Source: Reyranella sp.
GTDB lineage: Bacteria > Pseudomonadota > Alphaproteobacteria > Reyranellales > Reyranellaceae
DNA: 53,754 bases
Assembly: GCA_030684475.1 (NCBI GenBank)
Contig: JAUXWB010000019.1
Coordinates: 1-53,754 of the forward strand
Direction: 5' to 3'
The notes under the pieces were generated by a model. That model saw nothing but the letters and a program-made list of their open reading frames with translations, made no database searches and was not told the DNA's origin. Shown piece after piece: positions 1 through 8,138 of the stretch. The position numbers and the translations under genes were made by a program. The stretch's first letter is position 1, and every line of letters starts with the position of its first letter.

Positions 1-1036
1 GGGCCTCGGCGATGTCGATCGGCGGCGCCTCGGGCAGCGCCCACGGCAGCTCGAGCAGCGTGTCGAGGTAGGTGCGGATCATGCCGTGCTCGGCCGCCGC
101 ATCGGGCGTGCGCTGCAGCCGGCGCAGCTCCTTGCGCGCCACGGCCTCGACTTCCGGCGGCATCCCGGCCTCGCCGATCGCCTTCTCGAGGTCGGCCATC
201 TCCTGCTTGTTGCTGCCGTCGTCGCCCAGCTCGCGCTGGATCGCCGCCATCTGCTCGCGCAGCAGCATCTCGCGCTGGCGCGCGTCGAGCGAGGCCTTGG
301 TCGATTGCCCGATCTGGTTGGAGAGCCGCAGCACCTCGAGGCGCTGCGCAATCAGCGCCGAGACCTTGTCGAGGCGCGGCACCAGCTCGACCGTCTCGAG
401 GATCTCCTGCTTCTCCGTCGGCTTGGAATCGAGATAGGTCGCGGCGAGGTCGGCGAGCTGGCCGGCCTGCTCGGTTGCTTCCACGGTCTGGCGCAGCTCG
501 GGCGGCACCTGCGGCAGCAGGTCCATGACCTCGCGCACCTGGCCCTGCAGCACGAGGAAGCGCGCCTCGATCTCCGGGCCGGCAGCCGCACCGGTCCCGG
601 CCGGCTCGACGACGTGCAGGCCGCGCGCCAGCAGGAACGGATGGCCCTCGACGAACTCGGTGATGTTGAAACGCTGCACGCCCTGGCAGATCACGTGATG
701 CGTGCCGTCGGGCGCCGTCACGTAGCGCACGATGTTGGCGACCGTGCCGACGCGGTGAAGATCGTCCGGCCCGACCTCGGCCTTCTCGGGATCGCGCTGC
801 AGGACGACCAGGATCTGGCGCTGCTCGCGCACCGCCTGCTGGGCCGCGGCCACCGTCGCCGGCCGGCCGATCGCCAGCGGAAACACCATCTCCGGGAACA
901 GCACGAGGTTGCGCGTCGGCACCACGATCAACGCATCCGCCGGCAGCGGCGGCATTGTCGGCTGGCCGGCGGCGGTGGGGCCGCTCGCCGGGTCAGGGGC
1001 TTTCAGGGGGGCTTTCATCTCGTCGGGCGCGGTCAT
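1..1036 (-). CDS. lon: Lon-type ATP-dependent protease, N-terminal part (cut by window edge)
   Basis: Reading the minus strand from ATG at 1036 gives an open frame to the window edge (about 345 codons), so only the N-terminal part is present. It begins MTAPDEMK and then shows the Lon substrate-binding (LAN) domain, with VVPTRNLVLFPEMVFPL near residue 40. A helical linker follows and contains REQMAAIQRELG. Close to the edge is YLDTLLELPW, which in Lon proteins precedes the AAA+ module. The AAA+ and Ser-Lys protease domains would lie outside the window. Lon degrades misfolded and regulatory proteins in the cytoplasm. The start overlaps the hsp20 stop in an ATGA junction (1033-1036), implying translational coupling of a holdase chaperone and a protease. 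Confidence 0.93.
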   Translation of the reverse strand, partial: MTAPDEMKAPLKAPDPASGPTAAGQPTMPPLPADALIVVPTRNLVLFPEMVFPLAIGRPATVAAAQQAVREQRQILVVLQRDPEKAEVGPDDLHRVGTVANIVRYVTAPDGTHHVICQGVQRFNITEFVEGHPFLLARGLHVVEPAGTGAAAGPEIEARFLVLQGQVREVMDLLPQVPPELRQTVEATEQAGQLADLAATYLDSKPTEKQEILETVELVPRLDKVSALIAQRLEVLRLSNQIGQSTKASLDARQREMLLREQMAAIQRELGDDGSNKQEMADLEKAIGEAGMPPEVEAVARKELRRLQRTPDAAAEHGMIRTYLDTLLELPWALPEAPPIDIAEA

Positions 1037-1455
1037 GGCTGGGCCCTCCGCGGCGTCTTGGCGAGGCTCACCACCAGGCAGCCGTTCACCGCCGTCCGGC
1101 GCACCGAGTCGTAACGGCCGGCGGGCAGTTCGATCCGCCGCTCGAAGCGGCCCTGCGGCAGCTCCAGGCGATGGATGGTGGCGGTATGCCATTCGCCCGG
1201 CACGACGCGCACGCCCGAGATGACCAGCACGCCGTTCTCGATCGCGGCGGCCACCTGCTCGGGATCGACGCCGGGCAGGGCGGCCAGGATCAGGACCTCG
1301 GCGTCGGTTTCCAGCATGTCGACCGGCGGCTCCCAGTTCGCGCCCTGCGCGGCAGCCTGCGGCCGGAACATCTGGCGGTGCATCCGGTCGGCCTGCGCCA
1401 GCATGTGCAGCGCCTCCGACCACATCCAATCGCGGGGCCCGCTTCCTCCGGCCAT
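1033..1455 (-). CDS. Hsp20/alpha-crystallin family small heat-shock protein
   Basis: A 140-residue protein with an alpha-crystallin domain at about residues 45-135 (PPVDMLETDAEVLILAALPG, then ENGVLVISG and an RIELP strand). Small heat-shock proteins are ATP-independent holdases in the cytoplasm. The conserved C-terminal I-x-I anchor motif is not obvious; the tail ends SLAKTPRRAQP, so oligomerisation may differ. A GGGAG ribosome binding site lies about 10 bases before the ATG, and an in-frame stop upstream rules out the nearer ATG. The stop overlaps the lon start, so the two genes form a chaperone-protease pair. Confidence 0.9.
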   Translation of the reverse strand: MAGGSGPRDWMWSEALHMLAQADRMHRQMFRPQAAAQGANWEPPVDMLETDAEVLILAALPGVDPEQVAAAIENGVLVISGVRVVPGEWHTATIHRLELPQGRFERRIELPAGRYDSVRRTAVNGCLVVSLAKTPRRAQP

Positions 1456-1540
1456 GGCTCAGATCTCCCTTTCCATGGAGGGAATATAGGGAGTGTTGGC
1501 CCTCAGTGCAGGGGGCCTGCGGGCGCGACGAGAAAAAACC

Positions 1541-1650
1541 TCATGCTGAGTCGGGCGGAGTAACCTCCGCCCTGTGCTGCGGAGCAGCCGTCTCGAAGCA
1601 TGGGCCACAGCATGACTGGTCCCACCACAGGGCGGAGACTACTCCGCCCG
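1541..1650. repeat. REP/BIME-like palindromic repeat pair
   Basis: Two 25-bp arms (1552-1576 and 1626-1650) are reverse complements with 2 mismatches. Each arm is itself a hairpin with a perfect 8-bp stem GGGCGGAG/CTCCGCCC (1553-1572, loop TAAC; 1630-1649, loop ACTA). Between and around them are CTCATGCTGAG (1540-1550), CTGCGGAGCAG (1577-1587) and TCTCGAAGCATG (1591-1602). These resemble the CTCATxCTGAG...CTCGAAGxATG extragenic repeats common in alphaproteobacteria (from memory). The gap between hsp20 and the PPOX gene (1456-1810) otherwise holds nothing I can call coding. Confidence 0.7.
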
Positions 1651-1810
1651 ATCGAGACGGCGCTGCGCGCTTCCTTGAACGCGGCGAAGGCACGCTCGGC
1701 ACGCTGATCGTGCGCCGTCCAGCCCGCACACGTTCGCCAATGGGCCGTTTTGGGTCAAGCGTCTCTGGATTGCCGAATTTGGTAGCGACGTTCATTTTTC
1801 AAGCGAACGA

Positions 1811-2236
1811 TCAAGATCCGAGATCGCCCCAGCTCGCGACCCGCTCGATGTGGATGGCGATCACCGGAAGCTGCTCAATCTGCATGGCGGCGAGTTGCCG
1901 ATAGCGCGACCGCATCAGCAATTGGGCCCGGTCGTGTTCGATACCCTCGGTCAATATCTCCGCCCGCCCGTGCAGCATGACCCAGCCGAGGCGCTGCCAA
2001 TCTTCGTCATAGTGATCGAACACGACGGCCACGCGAGGATTGTCGGTGATGTTGCCCAGCCGCTTCAGCAACTTGCCACGGTTCCGCTTCGGCTTTTGGT
2101 CGATGGCGATGTAAACAATATCACCCGCCAGGCTGAAGCAGACCGGAACGACATGCGGGACCGCGCGGCTATCGGCGGTCGCCAGATGGCCGATCCGTCG
2201 CGTGTCGATAAAATGGCGCTCGCGAACCGATAGCAT
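1811..2236 (-). CDS. PPOX-class flavin/F420-dependent reductase-like protein
   Basis: A 141-residue protein of the pyridoxamine-5'-phosphate oxidase-like split-barrel fold. It begins with a typical RHFIDTRRIGHLATADSRA segment, then VPHVVPVCF, the KPKRNRGKLLKRL motif, and DNPRVAVVFDHYDEDW. It resembles the PPOX-class probable F420-dependent family (TIGR03668-like). The cofactor (FMN or F420) cannot be read from sequence alone. An SD GGAG lies 7 bases before the ATG. It follows the GST gene with 24 bp between them, so they are probably co-transcribed. Substrate unknown. Confidence 0.85.
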   Translation of the reverse strand: MLSVRERHFIDTRRIGHLATADSRAVPHVVPVCFSLAGDIVYIAIDQKPKRNRGKLLKRLGNITDNPRVAVVFDHYDEDWQRLGWVMLHGRAEILTEGIEHDRAQLLMRSRYRQLAAMQIEQLPVIAIHIERVASWGDLGS

Positions 2237-2260
2237 GCTGGGTCTCCGTCGCTCCCTGGA

Positions 2261-2905
2261 CTAGCCAGCAGCCGATCTCTTGTCATCGGCGGCGGCGAAA
2301 TGCGCCAATTGATCGGCGCGCGCCTTCTTGAACGAGGGACGATCGGTCACGCGGGCCACATAGGCATCGGTCGCGGGTCGATCGCCGGAAGAGCGGACGT
2401 CCGAGACGCGCAGCGCATCCGCCATCAGCAGATCCGCGGCGGTGAAGCGGCCGGCGGCCAGCCAGTCGCGTTCGCCCAGGACCTTCTCGAGCTGGTCGAG
2501 GCGGCTTGCCATCCAGCCGGCAAGACCGTTGTCCTTCTCGCCGGAGATCCTGAGGAACCACCAGGGAACGGTGACCATCTCGATCGAGTTGAGCGCGGCG
2601 ATCACCCATTGCACCGTTTCCGCTTCCCCGGCCGGATCGCGCGGCATCAGCCTTCCGCTCTTCCGGGCGAGGTGCAGCAGCCCGGCGCCGCTCTCGAATA
2701 TCTTCAGCCCGCCGTCATCCAGGAAGGGAACCTGGCCGAAGGGCTGGCGCGCCAGGTGATTGGTCTCCCGTCCGTCGAAAGGGACCGTTCGCACCGAATA
2801 GGCAAGGCCCGCTTCTTCGCACGCCCACCGGAGCCGGAGATCGCGCACGGAACCGCGGGGACCTTCAGGCACCCAGTCGTAGGTCCAGATGATCAGTTCG
2901 CTCAT
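2261..2905 (-). CDS. Glutathione S-transferase family protein
   Basis: A 214-residue protein with a thioredoxin-like N-terminal domain (MSELIIWTYDWVPEGPRG; QPFGQVPFLDDGGLKIFES contains the cis-Pro and glutathione-binding E-S) and an all-helical C-terminal domain with LAAGRFTAADLLMADAL, the GST N-capping box region. It would conjugate glutathione to, or reduce, an unknown substrate in the cytoplasm. An in-frame GTG at 2923 would add six residues. I prefer ATG 2905 because the protein then starts at the conserved first strand, though the SD for either start is imperfect. It lies upstream of and is probably co-transcribed with the PPOX-like gene. Confidence 0.88.
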   Translation of the reverse strand: MSELIIWTYDWVPEGPRGSVRDLRLRWACEEAGLAYSVRTVPFDGRETNHLARQPFGQVPFLDDGGLKIFESGAGLLHLARKSGRLMPRDPAGEAETVQWVIAALNSIEMVTVPWWFLRISGEKDNGLAGWMASRLDQLEKVLGERDWLAAGRFTAADLLMADALRVSDVRSSGDRPATDAYVARVTDRPSFKKARADQLAHFAAADDKRSAAG

Positions 2906-2982
2906 AGTGCGTCCGGTCCTCACACGTCTCCGGGAGCATCGACGCGGCGAAGGCGCCGGGCCTCAGGCAACAGCGGTCTGCC

Positions 2983-3246
2983 TCACGCCTTGTCCCGGAA
3001 CTGCGGATATTCCATTTGATACTTGAGCCCCTGAAGACTGAGGGCACTAATGAACTCGGGACGCATAAAGGCAAGGATCGCCCGAAAGGGAATCGTGATT
3101 ACATGTGAGCCGGTTGCATAGGCGCCAACATGATAAGGAGGGAAGAATAGCCGAATCCCATCGGGCACATACGGTTCCAATAATTCCACGAAGCCGCAAG
3201 TATTGATCCGCGACTGCTCGCTCTTCTTGCTTCTGACTATCTCGTG
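2983..3246 (-). pseudogene. DUF3298/RsiV-like C-terminal remnant
   Basis: An open frame of about 87 codons after a stop at 3247-3249. The segment YVPDGIRLFFPPYHVGAYAT followed by GSHVITIPFRAI is typical of the C-terminal DUF3298 (RsiV-type) domain: 'FxFxPYxVAxYAxGxxxVxIPY'. The expected N-terminal signal peptide and DUF4163 half are absent. The only possible starts are internal (GTG at 3189) and lack a convincing ribosome binding site. I read it as the tail of a lost exported gene. A short functional product cannot be excluded. Confidence 0.5.
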
Positions 3247-3360
3247 TCATTTCAGCGGCATTCTAGCACGTACGCTAGACAGGTCCGCTGTCGCCCGATG
3301 GCTAGTTGGTTCAAGACCACGCTTGCTTGCAGAAGCCCATGAAGACGTTGGCGGTCCGGC

Positions 3361-3618
3361 ATGGGCGTGCCGCGCGTTCTCGATGCGCTCTCGCCTAAGG
3401 TCCGCAGGCGCGCCGCGAACATCATGGCGAAGGCACGCGCGAAGAGCCACGTGCAGGTGTTGAAGAACCTTACCGAAGCGGTCGGTGACGAGCGCCGCAT
3501 TATCGAGGAGGCGCCACTGATCGTGCGCGAGACGCACACCGCGGCCGCCGCTCAGGCTCGCCTTCGGCGAGATCGACCGGGTGCGCCGTTCGATCCAAGG
3601 CGGCCCGCGCCGGCCTGA
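3361..3618 (+). pseudogene. DUF2252-like fragment
   Basis: The 85-codon frame contains RRRAANIMAKARAKSHVQVL then KNLTEAVGDERRIIEEAPLI, resembling an internal stretch of DUF2252 proteins (pattern 'KARxRxSxxALxKLTExxxGxxRIxxxPPLI'). Full-length family members exceed 400 residues, so this is a small piece. No ribosome binding site is visible and there is a stop just upstream in frame. After residue 60 the similarity seems to continue in the +2 frame, suggesting a frameshift. The rest of the 3248-3650 gap shows no gene. Confidence 0.45.
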
Positions 3619-3650
3619 GGGTGCTGGCGTCACCTTACCCAGTCGTCGCC

Positions 3651-4847
3651 TCATTTGGCCGTCGCTGCGATCTCTTTGAGTTCCGTATAGGCTTGCCGTG
3701 CGGTGTTGTTGGAAGGATCGGCCCGCAACACGCTCTCTAGAAAATGAAGGCTCCTCGCCCAGTCCTTCTGCCCATATTCGAGCGCCGAGAACATCAGATC
3801 GGCTTTCGAACGGCGATCGAACCATCGCGTTCCAGGTGGATCCACCATCGAACGATCGCCCGCCGCACGGTCGGCCCGGACCTTGGCGCTGAACTTCGCG
3901 AGGAGATCGGCCGATGGACCGCTCGTGTTGCCCAGGCGCTGCATGCGGTCCCTGGCTTCGCGCAACGCGATCTCGGCTCCCGCGTAGTCGCCGGACGAGA
4001 CGAGTTGAAGCCCCAAGTCGTGTGCCGCCTGGGCGCCCGCGGCACGGAAGGCTCGCGCGTAAAGAACGCGCGCCGTCTCCGGATTGCGGCGCTCCCACGC
4101 CGCGCGCTCCACGGCACGGACGATTACCAGCGATTCGTCGATGCCCTTGTCGCCGGGCACGATCTGCTGGGCATCCTTCAGGTACTTCAGAGCCTGGTCG
4201 TGTTGGCCGAGGCGGAAACTGGCGATTCCGATCAAGAAGGCGGCCCTGCCTTTCATCGGCATGTGCCCGATCGCCAGGTCCTGCATGGCGCGACCGGCTT
4301 CCGGGCGCAGCAGGGTAAAGAGCTGGGCCTCCTTGCGCCGCATCGCCAGGATCCGTTGCTTCGCGGCTATCACGGCCGGGTCACGCACGGCCTCCGGACC
4401 GACCATCTCGATCACGATCTCCGCCGGACCGAAAAGGCCGGTGTCGATCATGTAGGAACCGAGGACCGTTCCGAATATCTCCTTGATCGGCCAGTTCGAC
4501 GGCATTGCACTCTTGCGCAGCTCGTCGCCCGACATGCCCTCGCCGAGAAAGAGATCCTTCAGTATGTCCGCCGGCAGCGGATTGCCTGTAACCGCCTCGT
4601 CGAGCGTGATGCAGCTCTTGTCGCGCGTCACATACCCCGGCTCGCAGGCGCATCGGATGATGAGCTTGTTGCCCTCCTGGTGTTGTGACACCTCACGCGC
4701 GTGCGGCGGGCAGCGCTGCGCGTGGGCGGCGAGCGGCAGGCAGCAGAGGAGGCTTGCCGCCAGAACGGTCAGTCGCCAATTGGCGCGACACCGTAGTCTC
4801 TCTAGGCGAATCACGGGCATGCGGGCTCTCCCGGGAAAGGGGCTCAT
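3651..4847 (-). CDS. Exported TPR-repeat protein, last gene of the sigma/TPR operon
   Basis: A 398-residue protein. A Sec signal peptide spans about residues 20-44 (LTVLAASLLCCLPLAAHAQ, cleavage after AHA). It is followed by a Cys-rich segment (RCPPH, RCACEPGYVTRDKSC) that looks like a small EGF-like or disulphide-bonded module, then a helical region. TPR-like helices occur at about 200-300 and 350-395 (ADLMFSALEYGQKDWARSLH; VLRADPSNNTARQAYTEL). It is likely periplasmic or surface-exposed. The start overlaps the stop of the preceding gene (ATGA, 4844-4847). An internal ATG ten codons in (MPVIRLERL) would give a more standard signal peptide. No known family recognised; function unknown. Confidence 0.8.
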   Translation of the reverse strand: MSPFPGRARMPVIRLERLRCRANWRLTVLAASLLCCLPLAAHAQRCPPHAREVSQHQEGNKLIIRCACEPGYVTRDKSCITLDEAVTGNPLPADILKDLFLGEGMSGDELRKSAMPSNWPIKEIFGTVLGSYMIDTGLFGPAEIVIEMVGPEAVRDPAVIAAKQRILAMRRKEAQLFTLLRPEAGRAMQDLAIGHMPMKGRAAFLIGIASFRLGQHDQALKYLKDAQQIVPGDKGIDESLVIVRAVERAAWERRNPETARVLYARAFRAAGAQAAHDLGLQLVSSGDYAGAEIALREARDRMQRLGNTSGPSADLLAKFSAKVRADRAAGDRSMVDPPGTRWFDRRSKADLMFSALEYGQKDWARSLHFLESVLRADPSNNTARQAYTELKEIAATAK

Positions 4848-5506
4848 CGCGGCGACATCACGTCGTCCGGCTGCCCGCCATCGTCCTTGCCGTTCGGTCC
4901 GAATGAATAGAGGACGAGCCTGCCTTCGGAGTTGGGGGCATAGCGAAGGGGCCTACCCCAGCCATCGACCAGTTCGCCCGCGGCATTGACCGAGTCTGCA
5001 GGCAGCTTCACGTAGGGGTTGGCCGGATTCATCAATGCTTTTGCCAGGGCCTTCGCGCCGGATGCGGGAAAGTCGCCACGATCCATTCGATAGTGTTCCA
5101 GAGCCTGGCTCACCGCGTACAGGACCGACCGCGTGCTGTTGGCCTGCAGTGTCGTGAATGAAGCTTCGAGCTTGGCGCGCGCGCCCGGCTGATGTTTCGT
5201 CGCCAGCTCGAGGACATAGGCAAACACGGCCGACTGTGGTGCAGGCGGCGGGCCGGCGAGGTCGGGCCGTTCCCGTGCGATCAGGGCCTGCGCTTCGGTT
5301 GCCGCTGCGGCTGCACCGGTCTCATTGCCCGATCGGCGAAGGTCCGACCATTTGATCATGACCTTGACGATCCGCTTCTCCTCTGCAGGCGAGGCGAGTG
5401 CTTGCGAGGCGACGATCGGCGCGAGCAATGCAGCCATCAAGGCCCGCCATACGCAACGTGCCATCGGCCTCTGTTCGGCACGGTCGAGCAGGACGCCTGC
5501 ATTCAT
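4844..5506 (-). CDS. Exported protein with GspG-like (type II secretion major pseudopilin) C-terminal domain
   Basis: A 220-residue protein with a hydrophobic export segment at about 20-38 (ALMAALLAPIVASQALAS). Residues 130-212 resemble the globular part of GspG: ALEHYRMDRGDFPASG, then NPYVKLPADSVN, DGWGRPLRYAPN, and YSFGPNGKDDGG with acidic residues like the GspG calcium site. The usual pilin prepilin peptidase site and long N-terminal helix are not seen, so it should not assemble as a normal pseudopilin. ATGA overlaps join it to both neighbours (5503-5506; 4844-4847). The role is unknown; it may be a soluble calcium-binding or pilus-mimic module (inference). Confidence 0.75.
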   Translation of the reverse strand: MNAGVLLDRAEQRPMARCVWRALMAALLAPIVASQALASPAEEKRIVKVMIKWSDLRRSGNETGAAAAATEAQALIARERPDLAGPPPAPQSAVFAYVLELATKHQPGARAKLEASFTTLQANSTRSVLYAVSQALEHYRMDRGDFPASGAKALAKALMNPANPYVKLPADSVNAAGELVDGWGRPLRYAPNSEGRLVLYSFGPNGKDDGGQPDDVMSPR

Positions 5507-6909
5507 TGTCCGGCCCCTTTGCGCAGTGCCGCCGCGCCGGCCTGGATCGCGGCATAGATCCTGTAGTAGTCCCGGCCGAGCTCCGCGAGCTTGATCGGAC
5601 GCTCGCCCGGTGGCACGCGGGCGTTGAGTTCGAGCAGCGCCGCCCCGAGGTCGAGCAGGCCGGGATTCTTCAGAGCGGTGCCGATGTCATCGGCCTCGAT
5701 CGACGGAAGGGTCATGCCCGATGGCCGCTCATGCGGTTCGACGGTCTCGAACCAGGTGATGCGTTGCCAGGGTCGGTCGGGCGGGCTCTGGTCTTCGCCG
5801 GGCGGCACGCCGACCTTGCCGTTCTTGTCCATGAAGATCCAGTTGCGGCCGATATGATGGACCACCATGCCGCGGGACCATGGCTGATCGCAGGGCCCGT
5901 CGAGACCGCTCGACTGCAACAGCTCCAGGCCCTCCTGCCAGAGGCGATGAGCCTGGCCTTTTCGATGCACGTGGTAGTTATGGATTCCCAGGCCCATCAG
6001 CATCATGCCCGCGAGGTTCTGCTCGCGCGGGCGCATGTCCGTCGGCGGCTGTGCCGTACAGTGCGCCGTCGAGGCAACCGGCGGAAGGCCACCGAAGCCG
6101 GGATGGACGATCTGGCCCGCACAGGCCCGCATGACCTCCTGCTGGCGGCACAGCATGAATGCCGAAGCGCGCGCCGCTGCAGGCACCGCGGCCGCACCGA
6201 TGTCGAGCAACTCGCGCGCTAACTGCCAGCGGCCCGCCCGGGCGGTATCGACGGCGGCCGGCCCCAGCGCTTCGGGCAGGCCCTCGGGCGTCCGCCGTGC
6301 GATCAGCTTCAACGCGTCGACGTCGCCGGCGCTGGCGATCTGGCGCACGATGGCGATCTGAGCTGGCGCCCGATCGGCCCACGGAAGCCTCGCTGCGCTT
6401 TCGACGGCCAGCGCAAAGAGTTCCCGGCCGGTGGCCCCGCCCACCGCGGCCAGGTCGTCGATCTCGTCGAGGAGCTGGTTGGTGACCGCGGGTTCGGGCC
6501 TCGCGAGTTCGATGTAGGCCAGCATGTAGGCTGCCGCGAGCAGTGGCTTGCCCGCGAACCGCCACGCCCGCGAAGCCGAGAAATAGAGTTCGGGGTGCCC
6601 GTCGGTGTGCTTCAGCGCTTCTACATAAAGAGGCGCTGCGTCGCCGAATTTTCCCGCAGCCGTGGCTTCGTCAGCGCGGTCGACCAGGGCCTTGGCCTGC
6701 GGAGGCAGCACAGGTGTTGCCGGTGTTCCGGGGCCGGCAAGGTTCGCGATATCGTTCGCCACAGAGACGATGCTGGCCTCGATTTCGTCGAGCAGGGTGA
6801 AGAGGCCGAATCCCGGCAACAATCCCAGCCAGACAAGCGCCACGAATGCCACGAGCCAGCTTGCCAGCACGGTGGCGACAATCCGAAAGAAACGCTTGGC
6901 GAGCTTCAT
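5503..6909 (-). CDS. Membrane-anchored helical-repeat protein of unknown function
   Basis: A 468-residue protein. The basic N-terminus MKLAKRFFR precedes a transmembrane helix at about 10-33 (IVATVLASWLVAFVALVWLG), with the bulk predicted outside the cytoplasm. TPR-like helices lie at about 70-135 (ADEATAAGKFGDAAPLYVEA; LAAAYMLAYIELA) and further helix pairs continue to about 250. A C-terminal half with several Cys (LCRQQEVMRAC; LDGPCDQPW) and YHVHRKGQAHRLWQEGLELL has no family I recognise. Four-base ATGA overlaps on both sides tie it to the operon. It is probably a scaffold for the exported partners encoded next to it (inference). Confidence 0.78.
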   Translation of the reverse strand: MKLAKRFFRIVATVLASWLVAFVALVWLGLLPGFGLFTLLDEIEASIVSVANDIANLAGPGTPATPVLPPQAKALVDRADEATAAGKFGDAAPLYVEALKHTDGHPELYFSASRAWRFAGKPLLAAAYMLAYIELARPEPAVTNQLLDEIDDLAAVGGATGRELFALAVESAARLPWADRAPAQIAIVRQIASAGDVDALKLIARRTPEGLPEALGPAAVDTARAGRWQLARELLDIGAAAVPAAARASAFMLCRQQEVMRACAGQIVHPGFGGLPPVASTAHCTAQPPTDMRPREQNLAGMMLMGLGIHNYHVHRKGQAHRLWQEGLELLQSSGLDGPCDQPWSRGMVVHHIGRNWIFMDKNGKVGVPPGEDQSPPDRPWQRITWFETVEPHERPSGMTLPSIEADDIGTALKNPGLLDLGAALLELNARVPPGERPIKLAELGRDYYRIYAAIQAGAAALRKGAGQ

Positions 6910-8138
6910 GGCGATGGCCGTGCCGTCGCGGGAGGTGGGGGTTCGGGAAAGCGAGGCCGCCGCGGTGCGGTCGGCGCCGACGTCACCATCTGGACCTCGA
7001 TCTCGCGCACGGCGGCGCGAGCGGCTTCCTGTCGCGCGGGCTCTGCCTTTGCGGCGGTGCGAATCGCGTTGCCGTGCCTGGTTTCCAGCGCGGCCAGATC
7101 AGCCGCTGTAAGTGTCTTGCCGGGGTCGGCCTTCTTGCCGTCCGGCGCATTCGAGGCTGGTGGTGGCGCCGAACCTTCGACCGGTGCAGGTTGCTGCCCG
7201 ACCTCGGTGCCGATCAGGCCCGGCAACGCGATTTCGACGGCGGTCGGCCGCCGGCCGCGTTCACGGTCCCAGAAACTGCTGCCGAGGCCGCTGGCCAGAT
7301 CGTCGTTGGGATCGTTCTTCGCGCCGATGAGGGCCTTTTCTCCCCAGAAGGCTTCCGCCCATGCCATGCCGCCGGCCGATATTCCCTGACCGCCGAGCTT
7401 CCGGGCTGCTTTGCCTACGATCTCGGTGATCCATGCCGGGTCACCGGCCGTGGCGCGTCGCCTTGCCTCTTCCTGGGCGCGCCGCCGCGGGTCCTCCTGC
7501 AATGGCCGGTTGCGCTCGAGCGCGGCGATGTAGCCCGCCGCGGCCCGCGCGTCGGCATTGGTGGGATCGTAGTTCAGCGCCGTCTTGAAGCGCGCACGCG
7601 CTTCGTCGTAACGGCCGGCGCGCAGGAGATCGATGCCGGTCTTCACCTCGCGACGGGCCGTCGTCTTGTTGGCTTCGACCATCGCTTCTTTTCCGCGCTT
7701 CCAGACTGCAAGGCTCTCGTAGTTTTCTCGGGCATTCTGAACTCCCAGCGCTATCGCCTTGGCATAGGCCCCGAGCGCATCGTCCGTGCGTCCCTGGCGG
7801 CTGTAGACGATTCCCAGGTTGTTCCAGACGCCGCCATGGTTGGCGTTGTGCCGAAGGGCCTCGGCGAAGGCTGCCTCCGCGGCGCTCAGGTTGCCGGCGT
7901 TGAGGGCGGCATTGCCGCGCCTGAACGCGGCATCGGCGGCATCAACGGTCGGCGCCGTCGCGCCGCCGGTATTTCCGCCGCCGGTGTTGCCGCCGCCTTC
8001 GGCCCTTGCGCATTCTGCGGGCGTACTCACGCATTTACCGGGGATTTGACCTAGGGCAGGCAAAGCGCCCTGACCCAGCGCGAGAGTGGCGGCGGCTGCC
8101 GCAAGAACAGATTGGAGTCGCATGCTTCCTCCGTTCAT
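6906..8138 (-). CDS. Exported TPR protein with GGGNTGG linker
   Basis: A 410-residue protein with a signal peptide at about 6-31 (MRLQSVLAAAAATLALGQG), two Cys shortly after (GKCVSTPAECA), a low-complexity GGGNTGGGNTGG linker at 48-59, and TPRs at about 68-135 (AFRRGNAALNAGNLSAAEAA; VWNNLGIVYSRQGRTDDAL) and 165-205. The C-terminal half is Pro/Ala-rich and probably disordered. ATG 8138 overlaps the upstream stop (ATGA). ATG 8123 (MRLQ), preceded by GGAGG, is an alternative start and gives the cleaner signal peptide. The tandem TPRs suggest a periplasmic protein-protein adaptor. Confidence 0.82.
   Translation of the reverse strand: MNGGSMRLQSVLAAAAATLALGQGALPALGQIPGKCVSTPAECARAEGGGNTGGGNTGGATAPTVDAADAAFRRGNAALNAGNLSAAEAAFAEALRHNANHGGVWNNLGIVYSRQGRTDDALGAYAKAIALGVQNARENYESLAVWKRGKEAMVEANKTTARREVKTGIDLLRAGRYDEARARFKTALNYDPTNADARAAAGYIAALERNRPLQEDPRRRAQEEARRRATAGDPAWITEIVGKAARKLGGQGISAGGMAWAEAFWGEKALIGAKNDPNDDLASGLGSSFWDRERGRRPTAVEIALPGLIGTEVGQQPAPVEGSAPPPASNAPDGKKADPGKTLTAADLAALETRHGNAIRTAAKAEPARQEAARAAVREIEVQMVTSAPTAPRRPRFPEPPPPATARPSP

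Noticed and set aside
1541..1795. 84-codon minus-strand frame
   Set aside because: It lies over the palindromic repeat, has no ribosome binding site and no recognisable sequence.
3247..4098. 283-codon minus-strand frame
   Set aside because: It overlaps the better supported TPR gene in another frame and has biased, motif-free composition.
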